This document shows positions 32,017 through 39,923 of a DNA stretch of 40,864 nt, piece by piece. The stretch comes from UBA4742 sp002403895 (GTDB lineage Bacteria; Actinomycetota; Acidimicrobiia; Acidimicrobiales; Acidimicrobilacustridaceae), in the NCBI GenBank assembly GCA_036823295.1, contig DAISGD010000031.1, forward strand, positions 1 through 40,864. The letters run 5' to 3'. The notes below the pieces were generated by a model, which ran no database searches, had not been told where the DNA came from, and saw nothing but the letters and a program-made list of their open reading frames with translations. The position numbers and the translations under genes are program-made. Within the stretch, counting starts at the first letter, position 1, and each line of letters starts with the position of its first letter.

Positions 32017-33206
32017 GCGAATATCACCGGCACCCTTGTCGGGCCCCGCACGAGGCTGGAGGGCAACCACTCGGCGTCGCCGGCGATCTCGTAGTCGGGA
32101 TACCGGGCCAGGAGTTCGTCGAGGACGATCCGTACCTCGAGGCGGGCGAGGGCGGCGCCTAGGCACAGGTGCGCACCGAAGCCGAACGCCAGGTTCGGCG
32201 CGTCGATCGACCGAGTGGAATCGAAGCGGTCAGCGGTTGGGCCGAAGGCCTGTTCGTCGCGGTTGCCGGACGCGTACAGCATCATCAGGTAGTCACCCTC
32301 GGCCACGGGGTGCCCACCCAGCTCGGTGTCGCGGGTGGCGGTCCGGGCGAACTGTTGGATCGGTGTCACCCAGCGGAGCAGCTCCTCGACCGCAGTCGGC
32401 AGCAGGGCGGGCTCGGCGGCCAGGGCCCGGCGTTGATCGGGGTGCTCGGCCAGGGTCAGCATTGCTCCGGAGATCAGGTGCCGAGTGGTCTCGTTGCCGG
32501 CGACGAGCAAGGTCATCAGGAACGTGACCAGCTCGGACTCGGACAGACGCCGACCCTCGAGCTCAGCCCCGACCAGCAATGAGACGATGTCGTCGCCGGC
32601 CGCGCCGCCTCGTTCGGCCACGATCTGGCCGAGGAAGGCGACGAGCTCGAGGATGTCGCCCATGGCCGCGGGAGGCAGGGCCGCCCGGCCGTCGGAGGCG
32701 AGGATCGTGGCGTCGGACCACCGGCGGAAATCGGCGCGGACGGCGTCGGACACCCCGATGAAGTCGGAGATCACCAGCACCGGCAGAGGGGCGGCGAGCA
32801 CGTCGACCAGGTCGACGACCTCACCGGGCGGGACGGCATCGAGGAGCCGCCTCACGTGCCCTCGGATCTGCCGCTCCATGGGCCCTACGGCTCGGGGCGT
32901 GAACCGGCGGTTGAGGAGGCGGCGCCACTCGCCGTGCCGGGGCGGGTCGAGGTGGAGGATTGATCCTTCGATGCGGCCCCCGTCGCGGAGGGGATCGTTG
33001 ACGAGGACACCCTGGCCCGAGCAGAACCGCTCCGGGTCACGGCTGATCTCGCGGATGTCGTGGTAACGGCTGATCGCCTTCACGCCCGGCCCGCACTCGA
33101 AGACCGGCGCCTCGGCCCGCAACCGGGCCAGCACGTCGTAGTAGTCGGGACGCAGGGAGAATCCCGGTGTGATCGGGTCGATGTCGAGCTCGGCCAACGG
33201 GGTCAC
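32013..33206 (-). CDS. Cytochrome P450
   Basis: A 397-residue soluble P450, the second in the window and clearly different from that at 15669. The haem-binding loop FGFGAHLCLG has Cys348, the I-helix is LLVAGNETTRHL and the K-helix EELLRW. The helix C region HLDPPRHGEWRRLLNRRFTPR is standard. GTG 33206 overlaps the upstream kinase stop by GTGA. Being in the same transcript as two kinases and two acyl-CoA dehydrogenases, it may make the hydroxyl group that is later phosphorylated; this is inference. No ferredoxin is adjacent. Confidence 0.95.
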   Translation of the reverse strand: MTPLAELDIDPITPGFSLRPDYYDVLARLRAEAPVFECGPGVKAISRYHDIREISRDPERFCSGQGVLVNDPLRDGGRIEGSILHLDPPRHGEWRRLLNRRFTPRAVGPMERQIRGHVRRLLDAVPPGEVVDLVDVLAAPLPVLVISDFIGVSDAVRADFRRWSDATILASDGRAALPPAAMGDILELVAFLGQIVAERGGAAGDDIVSLLVGAELEGRRLSESELVTFLMTLLVAGNETTRHLISGAMLTLAEHPDQRRALAAEPALLPTAVEELLRWVTPIQQFARTATRDTELGGHPVAEGDYLMMLYASGNRDEQAFGPTADRFDSTRSIDAPNLAFGFGAHLCLGAALARLEVRIVLDELLARYPDYEIAGDAEWLPSSLVRGPTRVPVIFA

Positions 33207-34270
33207 GAGCCACCTCGCGATGCCGTCTCAATACGACGTCGGAGGACATCGAGGACCGGGTTGTCGGCGATGGGCAGCACCGGTGTCCGGCCGGCCCGTA
33301 GGTGCAGCAAGGCGATCCGCGTCATGATGGCCGTGCTACGGACGAGGGCGAAGATCTCATACCAGTCGAGGTCTCGCACCGGCCGTCCGAGGTGGGCTTC
33401 GTAGTGGGCGACGGCTTCGTCGCGCGGGGGGAAGCCGGGCACGGTTCGACCGAAGAGCTCGCTCTGCATGGCCTCGAGCCCGAGGAACCACGCCAGGTCG
33501 TGCTCGGCCGGTCCGATGGTGGCCATCTCCCAGTCGAGTACCGCTACGGCCCGCCGATCGCCGTCAAAGATCACGTTGCCCAGGCGCACGTCGCCCCACA
33601 GCAGGCTGGGTCGTGGCTCGTCGTCGGGGCGGTGGTTGCGGCACCACTCGAGGGCGTCGACCAGCGCCGGCACGATCGGCTCCCCGTCGGCGTACCAGTC
33701 GAGGTAGGCCGACCAGTGGGCGAGCTCGGCTCCGAGATCGCGGGCCGGCACCACCTCGTCGAGGCCGTCGCGGCGCCAGTCGACCCGGTGGATGGCCGCC
33801 AGCATTTCGAGGAAGTGACCGTGGAGGTCGGCCTGGGCCTCCGATGACGCCGAGATGATCCAGTCATCGAGGAGCGTCACGTCGCCCGGGATGTGGCCGT
33901 CGATCGTGGGCATGACGAGGAAGGGCGCATCCAGCCACGCCGTGTCGCTTTCGAACTCGACCGGGACCGCGGTGGGGATGCCTGCGGCCGACACCGCCGT
34001 TTGGGTGCAGGCCTGCTGCGACAGGTCGTAGGACTCGAAGGTGCCTTCCGCCGACGGCGGGAGACGCAGCACCAGGGACTCGCTCCACGGCGCGCCGCCA
34101 CGGGTGCCCACGGCGTCGAGCACGACCGTCTCGCTGGAGAGCCCCTCGGACGGTCGCGTGCAGCCGATGATGCGGACCTCATCGAGGCCGCGCCGAGCAC
34201 ACAGCCAGGGAGTGATCCCCCCGGCGATGGCATCGAGGTCGCGCTCGACCACCAGAGCCATACCGGTCAT
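33203..34270 (-). CDS. APH-family kinase (ACAD10/11-kinase/LvaA-like) 2
   Basis: A 355-residue aminoglycoside-phosphotransferase-fold protein. In the catalytic loop the usual His-Gly-Asp is Trp225-Gly-Asp227 (LLWGDVRLGN), with the catalytic Asp and the metal Asn kept; the metal Asp is in VAVLDWEMATIGP. The DWEMATIG block is typical of the acyl-CoA-associated subgroup, which includes the kinase half of ACAD10/11 and bacterial LvaA that phosphorylate a hydroxyl on hydroxyacyl-CoA. The P450 gene follows with a GTGA overlap; the other kinase is directly upstream with ATGA. Drug resistance is unlikely given the context. Confidence 0.87.
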   Translation of the reverse strand: MTGMALVVERDLDAIAGGITPWLCARRGLDEVRIIGCTRPSEGLSSETVVLDAVGTRGGAPWSESLVLRLPPSAEGTFESYDLSQQACTQTAVSAAGIPTAVPVEFESDTAWLDAPFLVMPTIDGHIPGDVTLLDDWIISASSEAQADLHGHFLEMLAAIHRVDWRRDGLDEVVPARDLGAELAHWSAYLDWYADGEPIVPALVDALEWCRNHRPDDEPRPSLLWGDVRLGNVIFDGDRRAVAVLDWEMATIGPAEHDLAWFLGLEAMQSELFGRTVPGFPPRDEAVAHYEAHLGRPVRDLDWYEIFALVRSTAIMTRIALLHLRAGRTPVLPIADNPVLDVLRRRIETASRGGS

Positions 34271-35361
34271 CCCCCCGATGGCCGGGCCGGCACGGACCCG
34301 AGCGTCGTGCGGCGAGCGAGGTCGGCGGCGGCGGCGGCTCGCTCGAGCACGACCCGCCCGAACTCCGCCATCTTCTCGTTGCCCTTGGGCTGGGCGACGT
34401 AGCGGGCGTAGCCACCCTCTAACACGATGGCAATCTTGAACCCGGCCAAAATCACGTAGTAGTCGATCTCATCGACGGGCCGACCACTTAGACGGTGGTA
34501 GTGGTCGAGCATCTGGTCACGGCTCGGCATGCCGGCCATGTCGACGTAGCCGCTGGTGGGCTCGGCGCCGGGGTCGGGCCAGCCCATCAGGACCCAACCC
34601 AAGTCGAGCAGCGGGTCACCGATGGTCGCCATCTCCCAGTCGATGATGGCGGCCAGCGTGGCGGGCGCGCCGTGGGCGTAGAGGACGTTGGCGAACTGGT
34701 AGTCGCCGTGCAGGATGCCCGGTTCGTACTGGCTGGGCTTGTGGGTGCGGAGCCAGTCGGCGGCCACGTCGAGGCCGGGGATGTCGCGGAAGCGGAACTG
34801 GTCGAGATGCGCCAGCCATCGGTCGACCTGACGCTCGTGGAAGCCATCGGGCCGACCGAAACCGTCGAGCCCGCGCGCTCGCCAGTCGCGCACCGAGGCC
34901 AGCTTGGCGATGCCCCCCACGAGCTCAAAGGCCAGGCCCCGCCGCGCCTCCAGGTCGATGTCGAACGGCGGGGCCCACTGGGGGAAGGTCATTGGCGACC
35001 AGCCCTCGACGTGGGCCATGAGGTAGAACGGCCGCCCGGCCACCGTCGGGTCGTCGCACACGGCGATGGCCTCGGGGTGGGGCACGTCGGTGCCCCGCAG
35101 CGCCCGCAGCACCCGGTACTCGCGCAACATGGCCGAGTCCCGGTCGGGTGGGGCGGTGTCGGGTGGGCGGCGCAGCACCATGCGCTGGTCGCCTCGCGCG
35201 ACGGCGTAGACATCGTTGGAGGCACCACCCCCGATCGGCTCGAGCTCGATCGCCGCCCCCGCGCCGGGCACACCGTTGGCGTCCATCCACCGGGCCAGGC
35301 CGGCAGGCGAGAGCGCCGTCGAGGTGGCGGCCGGCACCAATGGAGGGTCGTTGTCAGGCAC
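34267..35361 (-). CDS. APH-family kinase (ACAD10/11-kinase/LvaA-like) 1
   Basis: A 364-residue APH-fold kinase with the complete catalytic loop His218-Gly-Asp220 (ILHGDYQFANVLY) and metal Asp in AIIDWEMATIGDPLLDLG. The N-terminal lobe has PIGGGASNDVYAV and a probable ATP-anchoring Lys/Arg in VLRRPP. It is the closest match in the window to the ACAD10/11 kinase domain. GTG 35361 overlaps the SDR stop by 8 bases. Together with the second kinase it may form a heterodimer or one may be regulatory. The role as a hydroxyacyl-CoA kinase is inferred from the family and neighbours. Confidence 0.9.
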   Translation of the reverse strand: MPDNDPPLVPAATSTALSPAGLARWMDANGVPGAGAAIELEPIGGGASNDVYAVARGDQRMVLRRPPDTAPPDRDSAMLREYRVLRALRGTDVPHPEAIAVCDDPTVAGRPFYLMAHVEGWSPMTFPQWAPPFDIDLEARRGLAFELVGGIAKLASVRDWRARGLDGFGRPDGFHERQVDRWLAHLDQFRFRDIPGLDVAADWLRTHKPSQYEPGILHGDYQFANVLYAHGAPATLAAIIDWEMATIGDPLLDLGWVLMGWPDPGAEPTSGYVDMAGMPSRDQMLDHYHRLSGRPVDEIDYYVILAGFKIAIVLEGGYARYVAQPKGNEKMAEFGRVVLERAAAAADLARRTTLGSVPARPSGG

Positions 35362-36226
35362 CGGCGTAGGGCTCCACGAACACGGCGTCGGCGGGGGCCA
35401 CGTCGGCTAGGCCGGAGGCGGCCCGGGTGGGAGGCCGGCGCTGCCCGGACGGGTCGGTGGCGCGGCTGGCCATGATCCCGTGCTGCTCACGCAGCTCGAA
35501 CATGCTGAACAGTTCACCGCTCACCTCGGCCGGCTGACCCAGGAGCCACACGATCCCCTCGGCCGCCACCTCGGGCGGTTCCCAGCTCGATTGGTCGGCC
35601 CCCGGGGCATTGGCGACGAACCCCTCGGACGCGACCGGGATGTCGACCCGAAACCCGTTCACCGCGATGCCGTCGGGGCGGAGCTGGCGGGCGGCATCGA
35701 CCGTCGCCCGCTCGAGAGCGGCCTTCGACATGCCGTAGGCCATGAGTCCGGGGTAGGGGAACAGGGCGGCGACGGACGAGACGTTCACGATCGCGCCGCG
35801 ATCGGAGGCCCGCAGGTGCGGCGCCGCCTGCTGCATGGCGACGAGCGGAGCGGTGACGTTGACTGCCATCAGCAGCTCGTAGCGCCGCAGCGGGATGTCG
35901 AGGTCGCCGACGAACGTGACCGCCGCGTTGTTGACGAGGTAGTCGAGGTGACCGAAGTGCTCGACGGTGTGCTCGACCATGGCGACCACCTCGTCAGTGA
36001 CGGCCAGGTTCGTCGGCACCGCCAGAGCGTCACCCCCGGCGGCGCGGATGCGCTCGACGGTCTCGTCGAGCGTGCCCGGGGTGCGCTGGGGTGACGCGGC
36101 TGTCGAACGGGCCGCGCAGGCCACCGCGCAGCCCTGCGCGGCGAGGGCGACCGCCGTAGCCGCGCCGATGCCCCGGCTGGCCCCAGTTACCAGCGCGACC
36201 CGCCCGGCCCGCGGCCCGCCACTCAT
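35354..36226 (-). CDS. Short-chain dehydrogenase/reductase
   Basis: A 290-residue SDR with TGASRGIG at residues 14-21, NNAA, and Tyr164/Lys168 (YGMSK). A tail of about 45 residues beyond the usual SDR end, rich in Arg, Pro and Ala, lacks recognisable motifs. ATG 36226 overlaps the dehydrogenase stop as ATGA. Position between the ACAD10/11-like gene and the kinases suggests interconversion of a keto and hydroxy group on the acyl chain before phosphorylation; this is inference. Confidence 0.9.
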   Translation of the reverse strand: MSGGPRAGRVALVTGASRGIGAATAVALAAQGCAVACAARSTAASPQRTPGTLDETVERIRAAGGDALAVPTNLAVTDEVVAMVEHTVEHFGHLDYLVNNAAVTFVGDLDIPLRRYELLMAVNVTAPLVAMQQAAPHLRASDRGAIVNVSSVAALFPYPGLMAYGMSKAALERATVDAARQLRPDGIAVNGFRVDIPVASEGFVANAPGADQSSWEPPEVAAEGIVWLLGQPAEVSGELFSMFELREQHGIMASRATDPSGQRRPPTRAASGLADVAPADAVFVEPYAGA

Positions 36227-37521
36227 GGGGAATCGAACCCTTCGCCGAGCGTGTCGCCGTAACGCTCGAGTGCCTGCTCCTGGCGATACTCGCGGAACTC
36301 GGTGGGCCACGGTCGGTCGGTGGGCTCGTGGTCAGCCAACACGTGGCGGGCGAGGTTGGCCCGGTGCACTTCGGTGGGGCCGTCGGCCAGGCCGAGGGCG
36401 AATGACGCGGTGAGCCAGCCCATCAGCGGCAGCTCGGTGGTGGTGCCGAGCGCGCCGTGGACCTGGATGGTGCGTCCCACGATGTCGTGCAGCACCTTGG
36501 GGATCAGGGTCTTGAGCACGCCGATCTGGGTGATGGCGGCCCGCTCGTCGCCCTGATCGATGAGCCACGCGGTGTGCAGCACGGTGAGGCGAAACTGCAC
36601 GAGCTGGGCGTACGAGTCGGCCACGAAGCCCTGTACGAACTGCTTGTCAGCCAGCCGGCCGTCACGTGTCGTTCGGCTCAGGGCCCGCTCGCACAGCATG
36701 TCCAGGGCGCGCTGGCACATGCCGATGGTGCGCATGGCGTGGTGGATCCTTCCGCCCGACAACCGCGACTGGGCGACGGCGAAGCCGCGACCCTCCTCGC
36801 CCAGCAGGGCGTCGGCCGGCACCCGCACGCGGTCGTAGCGCACGAGGGCGTGGCCGGGCTCGTGGCCCGCCGAACCGTAGAGGTGGTGGACGGCGTCGAT
36901 CTCGATTCCGGGCGTGTCGGCCGGCACCAGGAACATCGACGTGCCCCGGTGCACCGCGACGTCGGGATCGGTCACGGCCATGACGATCAGGAACGTGGCC
37001 ACGGTGGCGTTGGACGAGAAGTACTTGGTGCCCTCGATCACCCATTCGTCGCCGTCACGGAGGGCGCGGGTGGTGAACAGCGCCGGGTCGGAGCCACCCT
37101 GAGGCTCGGTCATCGAGAAGCACGAGAAGATCTCGCCGTCGAGCAGCGGCTGCAGGTAGCGCGCCTTCTGATCGTCGGTGCCGAAGCGGGCGAGGATCTC
37201 GGCGTTTCCCGTGTCGGGGGCCTGCGTGCCGAACACGATGGGCGACCAGCCCGATCGCCCCAGGATCTCGTTGAGCAGGGTGAGCTTCACGGCGCCGTAG
37301 CCCTGGCCGCCGAGCTCCGGACCGAGGTGGCAGGCCCACAGGCCGTGGTCACGTACCTGCTGTTTGAGGGGATCGACCACCGCCCGCCGGGTGTCGTCGA
37401 GGGGCAGGTACTCGCACCCCGGGAACAACACGTCGAGGGGTTCGACGTCGTCGCGGACGAAGCGGTTCACCCAGTCGAGGCGCTCCTGGAACTCGGACTC
37501 GATGGAGAAGTCGACGGCCAT
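36223..37521 (-). CDS. ACAD10/11-like acyl-CoA dehydrogenase
   Basis: A 432-residue acyl-CoA dehydrogenase of the clade that forms the C-terminal half of animal ACAD10/11. FSMTEPQGGSDPALF is the flavin-site signature, and the C-terminal motif is LADGPTEVHRANLA: Asp380 replaces the catalytic Glu found in the GEGTNE motif of the enzyme at 3585. ACAD10/11 proteins show the same ADGPDEVH pattern and work on 4-phosphorylated acyl-CoA, eliminating phosphate. The two kinases two genes downstream complete that combination as separate proteins. It starts one base after the stop of the first dehydrogenase. Confidence 0.92.
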   Translation of the reverse strand: MAVDFSIESEFQERLDWVNRFVRDDVEPLDVLFPGCEYLPLDDTRRAVVDPLKQQVRDHGLWACHLGPELGGQGYGAVKLTLLNEILGRSGWSPIVFGTQAPDTGNAEILARFGTDDQKARYLQPLLDGEIFSCFSMTEPQGGSDPALFTTRALRDGDEWVIEGTKYFSSNATVATFLIVMAVTDPDVAVHRGTSMFLVPADTPGIEIDAVHHLYGSAGHEPGHALVRYDRVRVPADALLGEEGRGFAVAQSRLSGGRIHHAMRTIGMCQRALDMLCERALSRTTRDGRLADKQFVQGFVADSYAQLVQFRLTVLHTAWLIDQGDERAAITQIGVLKTLIPKVLHDIVGRTIQVHGALGTTTELPLMGWLTASFALGLADGPTEVHRANLARHVLADHEPTDRPWPTEFREYRQEQALERYGDTLGEGFDSP

Positions 37522-37522
37522 G

Positions 37523-38755
37523 TCAGCGCCGGGGCATCTTGAGGGCCTTGTCGGCGATGATGTTCTTCTGCACCTCGGTGGTGCCGGCCCCGATCGAGGT
37601 GTAGCGCTGGAACACGTAGAGCCGGTTCCAGGCGCCGCCGTCGACCGCGCCGGGCGCGCCCTTGGACGGGAGGGCCTGCGGGCCCAGCAGGTCGACGGCC
37701 AGCTCGGCGAGGGTCTGGGCCAGGTACGACCATTGAAGCTTGGCGAGGGGCACCTCCGGCCAGTTCTTCTCGTTGCGGAGGATCTTCGACAGGGCGCGGT
37801 AGTTGAGCAGCTTGGTGTACTCGATGCGGATGTGGGCTTCGGCGATCCGGGCCCGCAGCGAGGGGTCGTCGAGGGCGGCGGGGTTGACCGACCGGGCCAG
37901 GTTCACCATGGCATCGAGGTCGGCCCGCATGCCGATGGCCAACCCTGCGGTCCCCACCCGCTCCGAGCCGAGCGTGCCCATGGCGACCTGCCAGCCTTCG
38001 CCCTCGCCGCCGAGCCGGTAGGAGGCCGGCACCCGGGCGTCGTCGAAGAAGACCTCGCAGAACATCTCCTCGCCGGTGAGGTCGCGGATCGGTCGGACGG
38101 TGATGCCCGGCACGTCGAGGTCGACGATCAGGGCGGTGATGCCCTCGTGCTTGCGCTTCTCCTCGATGGCGGTCGGATCGGATCGCACCAGGAACAGGCC
38201 CCACTTGGCGATGTGGGCGCTGGAGGTCCAGGTCTTCTGGCCGTTGAGCACGTAGTCGTCGCCGTCGAGCACCGCCATGGTTCGGAGGTTGGCCAGGTCG
38301 CTGCCGGCTTCGGGCTCGCTGAAGCCCTGACACCAGTGGTCGTCGGCGTTCAAGATGTTGGGCACCCACCGCTGCTTCTGCTCGTCGGTACCCCATCGGA
38401 TGATCATGGGGCCGATTTGCCACAACCCGTTGGCGTTGTAGATCCCGGGCGTGCGGTAGCGGGCCATCGTTTCGGAGTAGATGACGTTCTGGGTGACGGT
38501 GGCGTCGCGCCCGCCCCACTCGGCGGGCCAGGAGATGGCGGCCCAGCGCCCCTCGTTGAGCTTGCGCTGCCAGGCCCGGCGCCGCTCCATCTGGGACAGC
38601 ACCCCGCCACTGCCGGCGCCACCGGTGCCGTCGGCCTCGCCTTCGGGGCTTTCTTCCTCGGACCACTCGGTCAGGAACTTGGGCAGGTTCTCGTCGAGCC
38701 ATTCGACGAGCTCCTGACGGAAGGCCTCGTCCTCAGCGGTGTAGGCGAAGTCCAT
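37523..38755 (-). CDS. Acyl-CoA dehydrogenase, FadE29-like (non-canonical base position)
   Basis: A 410-residue acyl-CoA dehydrogenase with CQGFSEPEAGSDLANL and WTSSAH flavin motifs. At the canonical Glu position the sequence is IGAGTTEVQKN, with Ala390 where Glu would be. This pattern is known in the large subunits of the actinobacterial FadE28-FadE29-type heteromers, where catalysis depends on both chains. Its likely partner is the FadE28-like gene at 38809, in the opposite direction. A Ser/Gly/Glu-rich insertion (about residues 32-52) is unusual. The ATG lies 22 bases from operator 7, after a -10-like TAGTAT (38769-38764), giving a leaderless or nearly leaderless start to the seven-gene operon. 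Confidence 0.92.
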   Translation of the reverse strand: MDFAYTAEDEAFRQELVEWLDENLPKFLTEWSEEESPEGEADGTGGAGSGGVLSQMERRRAWQRKLNEGRWAAISWPAEWGGRDATVTQNVIYSETMARYRTPGIYNANGLWQIGPMIIRWGTDEQKQRWVPNILNADDHWCQGFSEPEAGSDLANLRTMAVLDGDDYVLNGQKTWTSSAHIAKWGLFLVRSDPTAIEEKRKHEGITALIVDLDVPGITVRPIRDLTGEEMFCEVFFDDARVPASYRLGGEGEGWQVAMGTLGSERVGTAGLAIGMRADLDAMVNLARSVNPAALDDPSLRARIAEAHIRIEYTKLLNYRALSKILRNEKNWPEVPLAKLQWSYLAQTLAELAVDLLGPQALPSKGAPGAVDGGAWNRLYVFQRYTSIGAGTTEVQKNIIADKALKMPRR

Positions 38756-38777
38756 GCCCGCCGATACTAGGCGGCGA

Positions 38778-38797
38778 ACCTGACGGGGGCGTCAGGT
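38778..38797. promoter_or_regulatory. Operator site 7 (perfect 8-4-8 palindrome) in a 53-base divergent gap
   Basis: ACCTGACG-GGGG-CGTCAGGT is the best copy of the motif, with all eight pairs matching. It lies between the FadE29-like gene (38755, minus) and the FadE28-like gene (38809, plus). TAnnnT candidates flank it: TAGTAT leftward (38769-38764) and TAAGCT rightward (38797-38802), both within 8 bases of a start codon. Confidence 0.82.
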
Positions 38798-38808
38798 AAG
38801 CTGCGGGC

Positions 38809-39903
38809 GTGGAGTTCGCCCTCGACGACGATCAGCAGGCCCTGCAGACGACGGTGCGCGAGGTCCTCGCCAACCGGGCCCCCTCGACCTACGTGCGCTC
38901 CATGGTCGACGACGACACGGGCGTCACCGACGCCATGTGGGCCACCATGGTCGAGCTCGGCTGGGTCGGGCTGCTCGTTCCCGAGGAGCAGGGCGGCGCC
39001 GGCCGGGGCCTCCTCGAGATGATGGTCGTGCTCGAGGAGATGGGCCGGCTCCCGCTGCCCGGTCCGTTCCTCTCGTCCGCCGTGCTGGCCACCATGGCGG
39101 CCCGCCGACTCGGCCTCACCGACCGGCTGGCCACGCTGGCGGCCGGCACCACCCGCGGCACCGTGGCCGTCGACGAGGACGGCCACGGCGATGTGGTCGA
39201 CCGCATCCGCACCCGGGCGTCACGCAAGTCGGGCCAATGGCGTCTCGCCGGCACCAAGTCCGTCGTGCTCGACGGGCAGAGTGCCGACTGGGTGCTCGTC
39301 CCCGCCCGCACCCAGCAGGGCCTCGGCACCTTCGTGATCGAAGCGCCCCGGGCCGAGCCGATGGCCGGTCTCGACGTCACCCGCCGCACCGCACGCCTCG
39401 AGCTGATCGATGCCCCGGCCATCCCCGTCGGTCCCGACGGCGACCACACCGCGATCTGGAAGCGGGTGGTCGACGACGGGGCGGTCGCCCTGTGCGCCGA
39501 GACGTTGGGGTCGATGGAGCAGGCCTTCGACCTCGCCGTGGACTACGCCAAGGTGCGGGTGCAGTTCGATCGCCCCATAGCGACCTTCCAGGCCATCAAG
39601 CACAAGGCGGCCGAGATGCTCGAGCGCATCGAACTGTCCAGGGTCGGGGTGCACTACGCGGCGTGGACCTCCGCTGCCGAGGAGCCCAACCGGGCCGAGG
39701 CTGCCGCCATGGCCAAGGCGTTCGTCGGGCGGGCGGCCAACGACGTGTGCGGCGAGTCGATCCAGATCCACGGCGGCGTCGGGTTCACCTGGGACTGCGA
39801 CGCCCACCTCCACTACCGGCGGGCCAAGGCCAACGACCTGCTGCTCGGGTACTCGGGCACGTGGCTGCAGAAGGTGGCCGACGGCTTCCTGGCCACCGGC
39901 TGA
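38809..39903 (+). CDS. Acyl-CoA dehydrogenase, FadE28-like
   Basis: A 364-residue, short acyl-CoA dehydrogenase. It has the N-terminal EFALDDDQQAL, a reduced and Ala-rich middle domain without the usual SEPxAGSD flavin motif, and the C-terminal QIHGGVGFTWDCDAHLHYRRAKAND block. This is the profile of FadE28-type small subunits that pair with a FadE29-type chain in alpha2-beta2 dehydrogenases for branched or ring-bearing acyl-CoA. GTG 38809 lies six bases after the -10 candidate, so the message is probably leaderless. The SDR gene follows after 20 bases. Confidence 0.9.
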   Translation: MEFALDDDQQALQTTVREVLANRAPSTYVRSMVDDDTGVTDAMWATMVELGWVGLLVPEEQGGAGRGLLEMMVVLEEMGRLPLPGPFLSSAVLATMAARRLGLTDRLATLAAGTTRGTVAVDEDGHGDVVDRIRTRASRKSGQWRLAGTKSVVLDGQSADWVLVPARTQQGLGTFVIEAPRAEPMAGLDVTRRTARLELIDAPAIPVGPDGDHTAIWKRVVDDGAVALCAETLGSMEQAFDLAVDYAKVRVQFDRPIATFQAIKHKAAEMLERIELSRVGVHYAAWTSAAEEPNRAEAAAMAKAFVGRAANDVCGESIQIHGGVGFTWDCDAHLHYRRAKANDLLLGYSGTWLQKVADGFLATG

Positions 39904-39923
39904 GCGAGGACTACCGTCGTTCC

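Noticed and set aside
33203..35361. Aminoglycoside resistance genes
   Set aside because: The fold matches, but the DWEMATIG-type motifs and the acyl-CoA dehydrogenase/P450 operon point to metabolic kinases.
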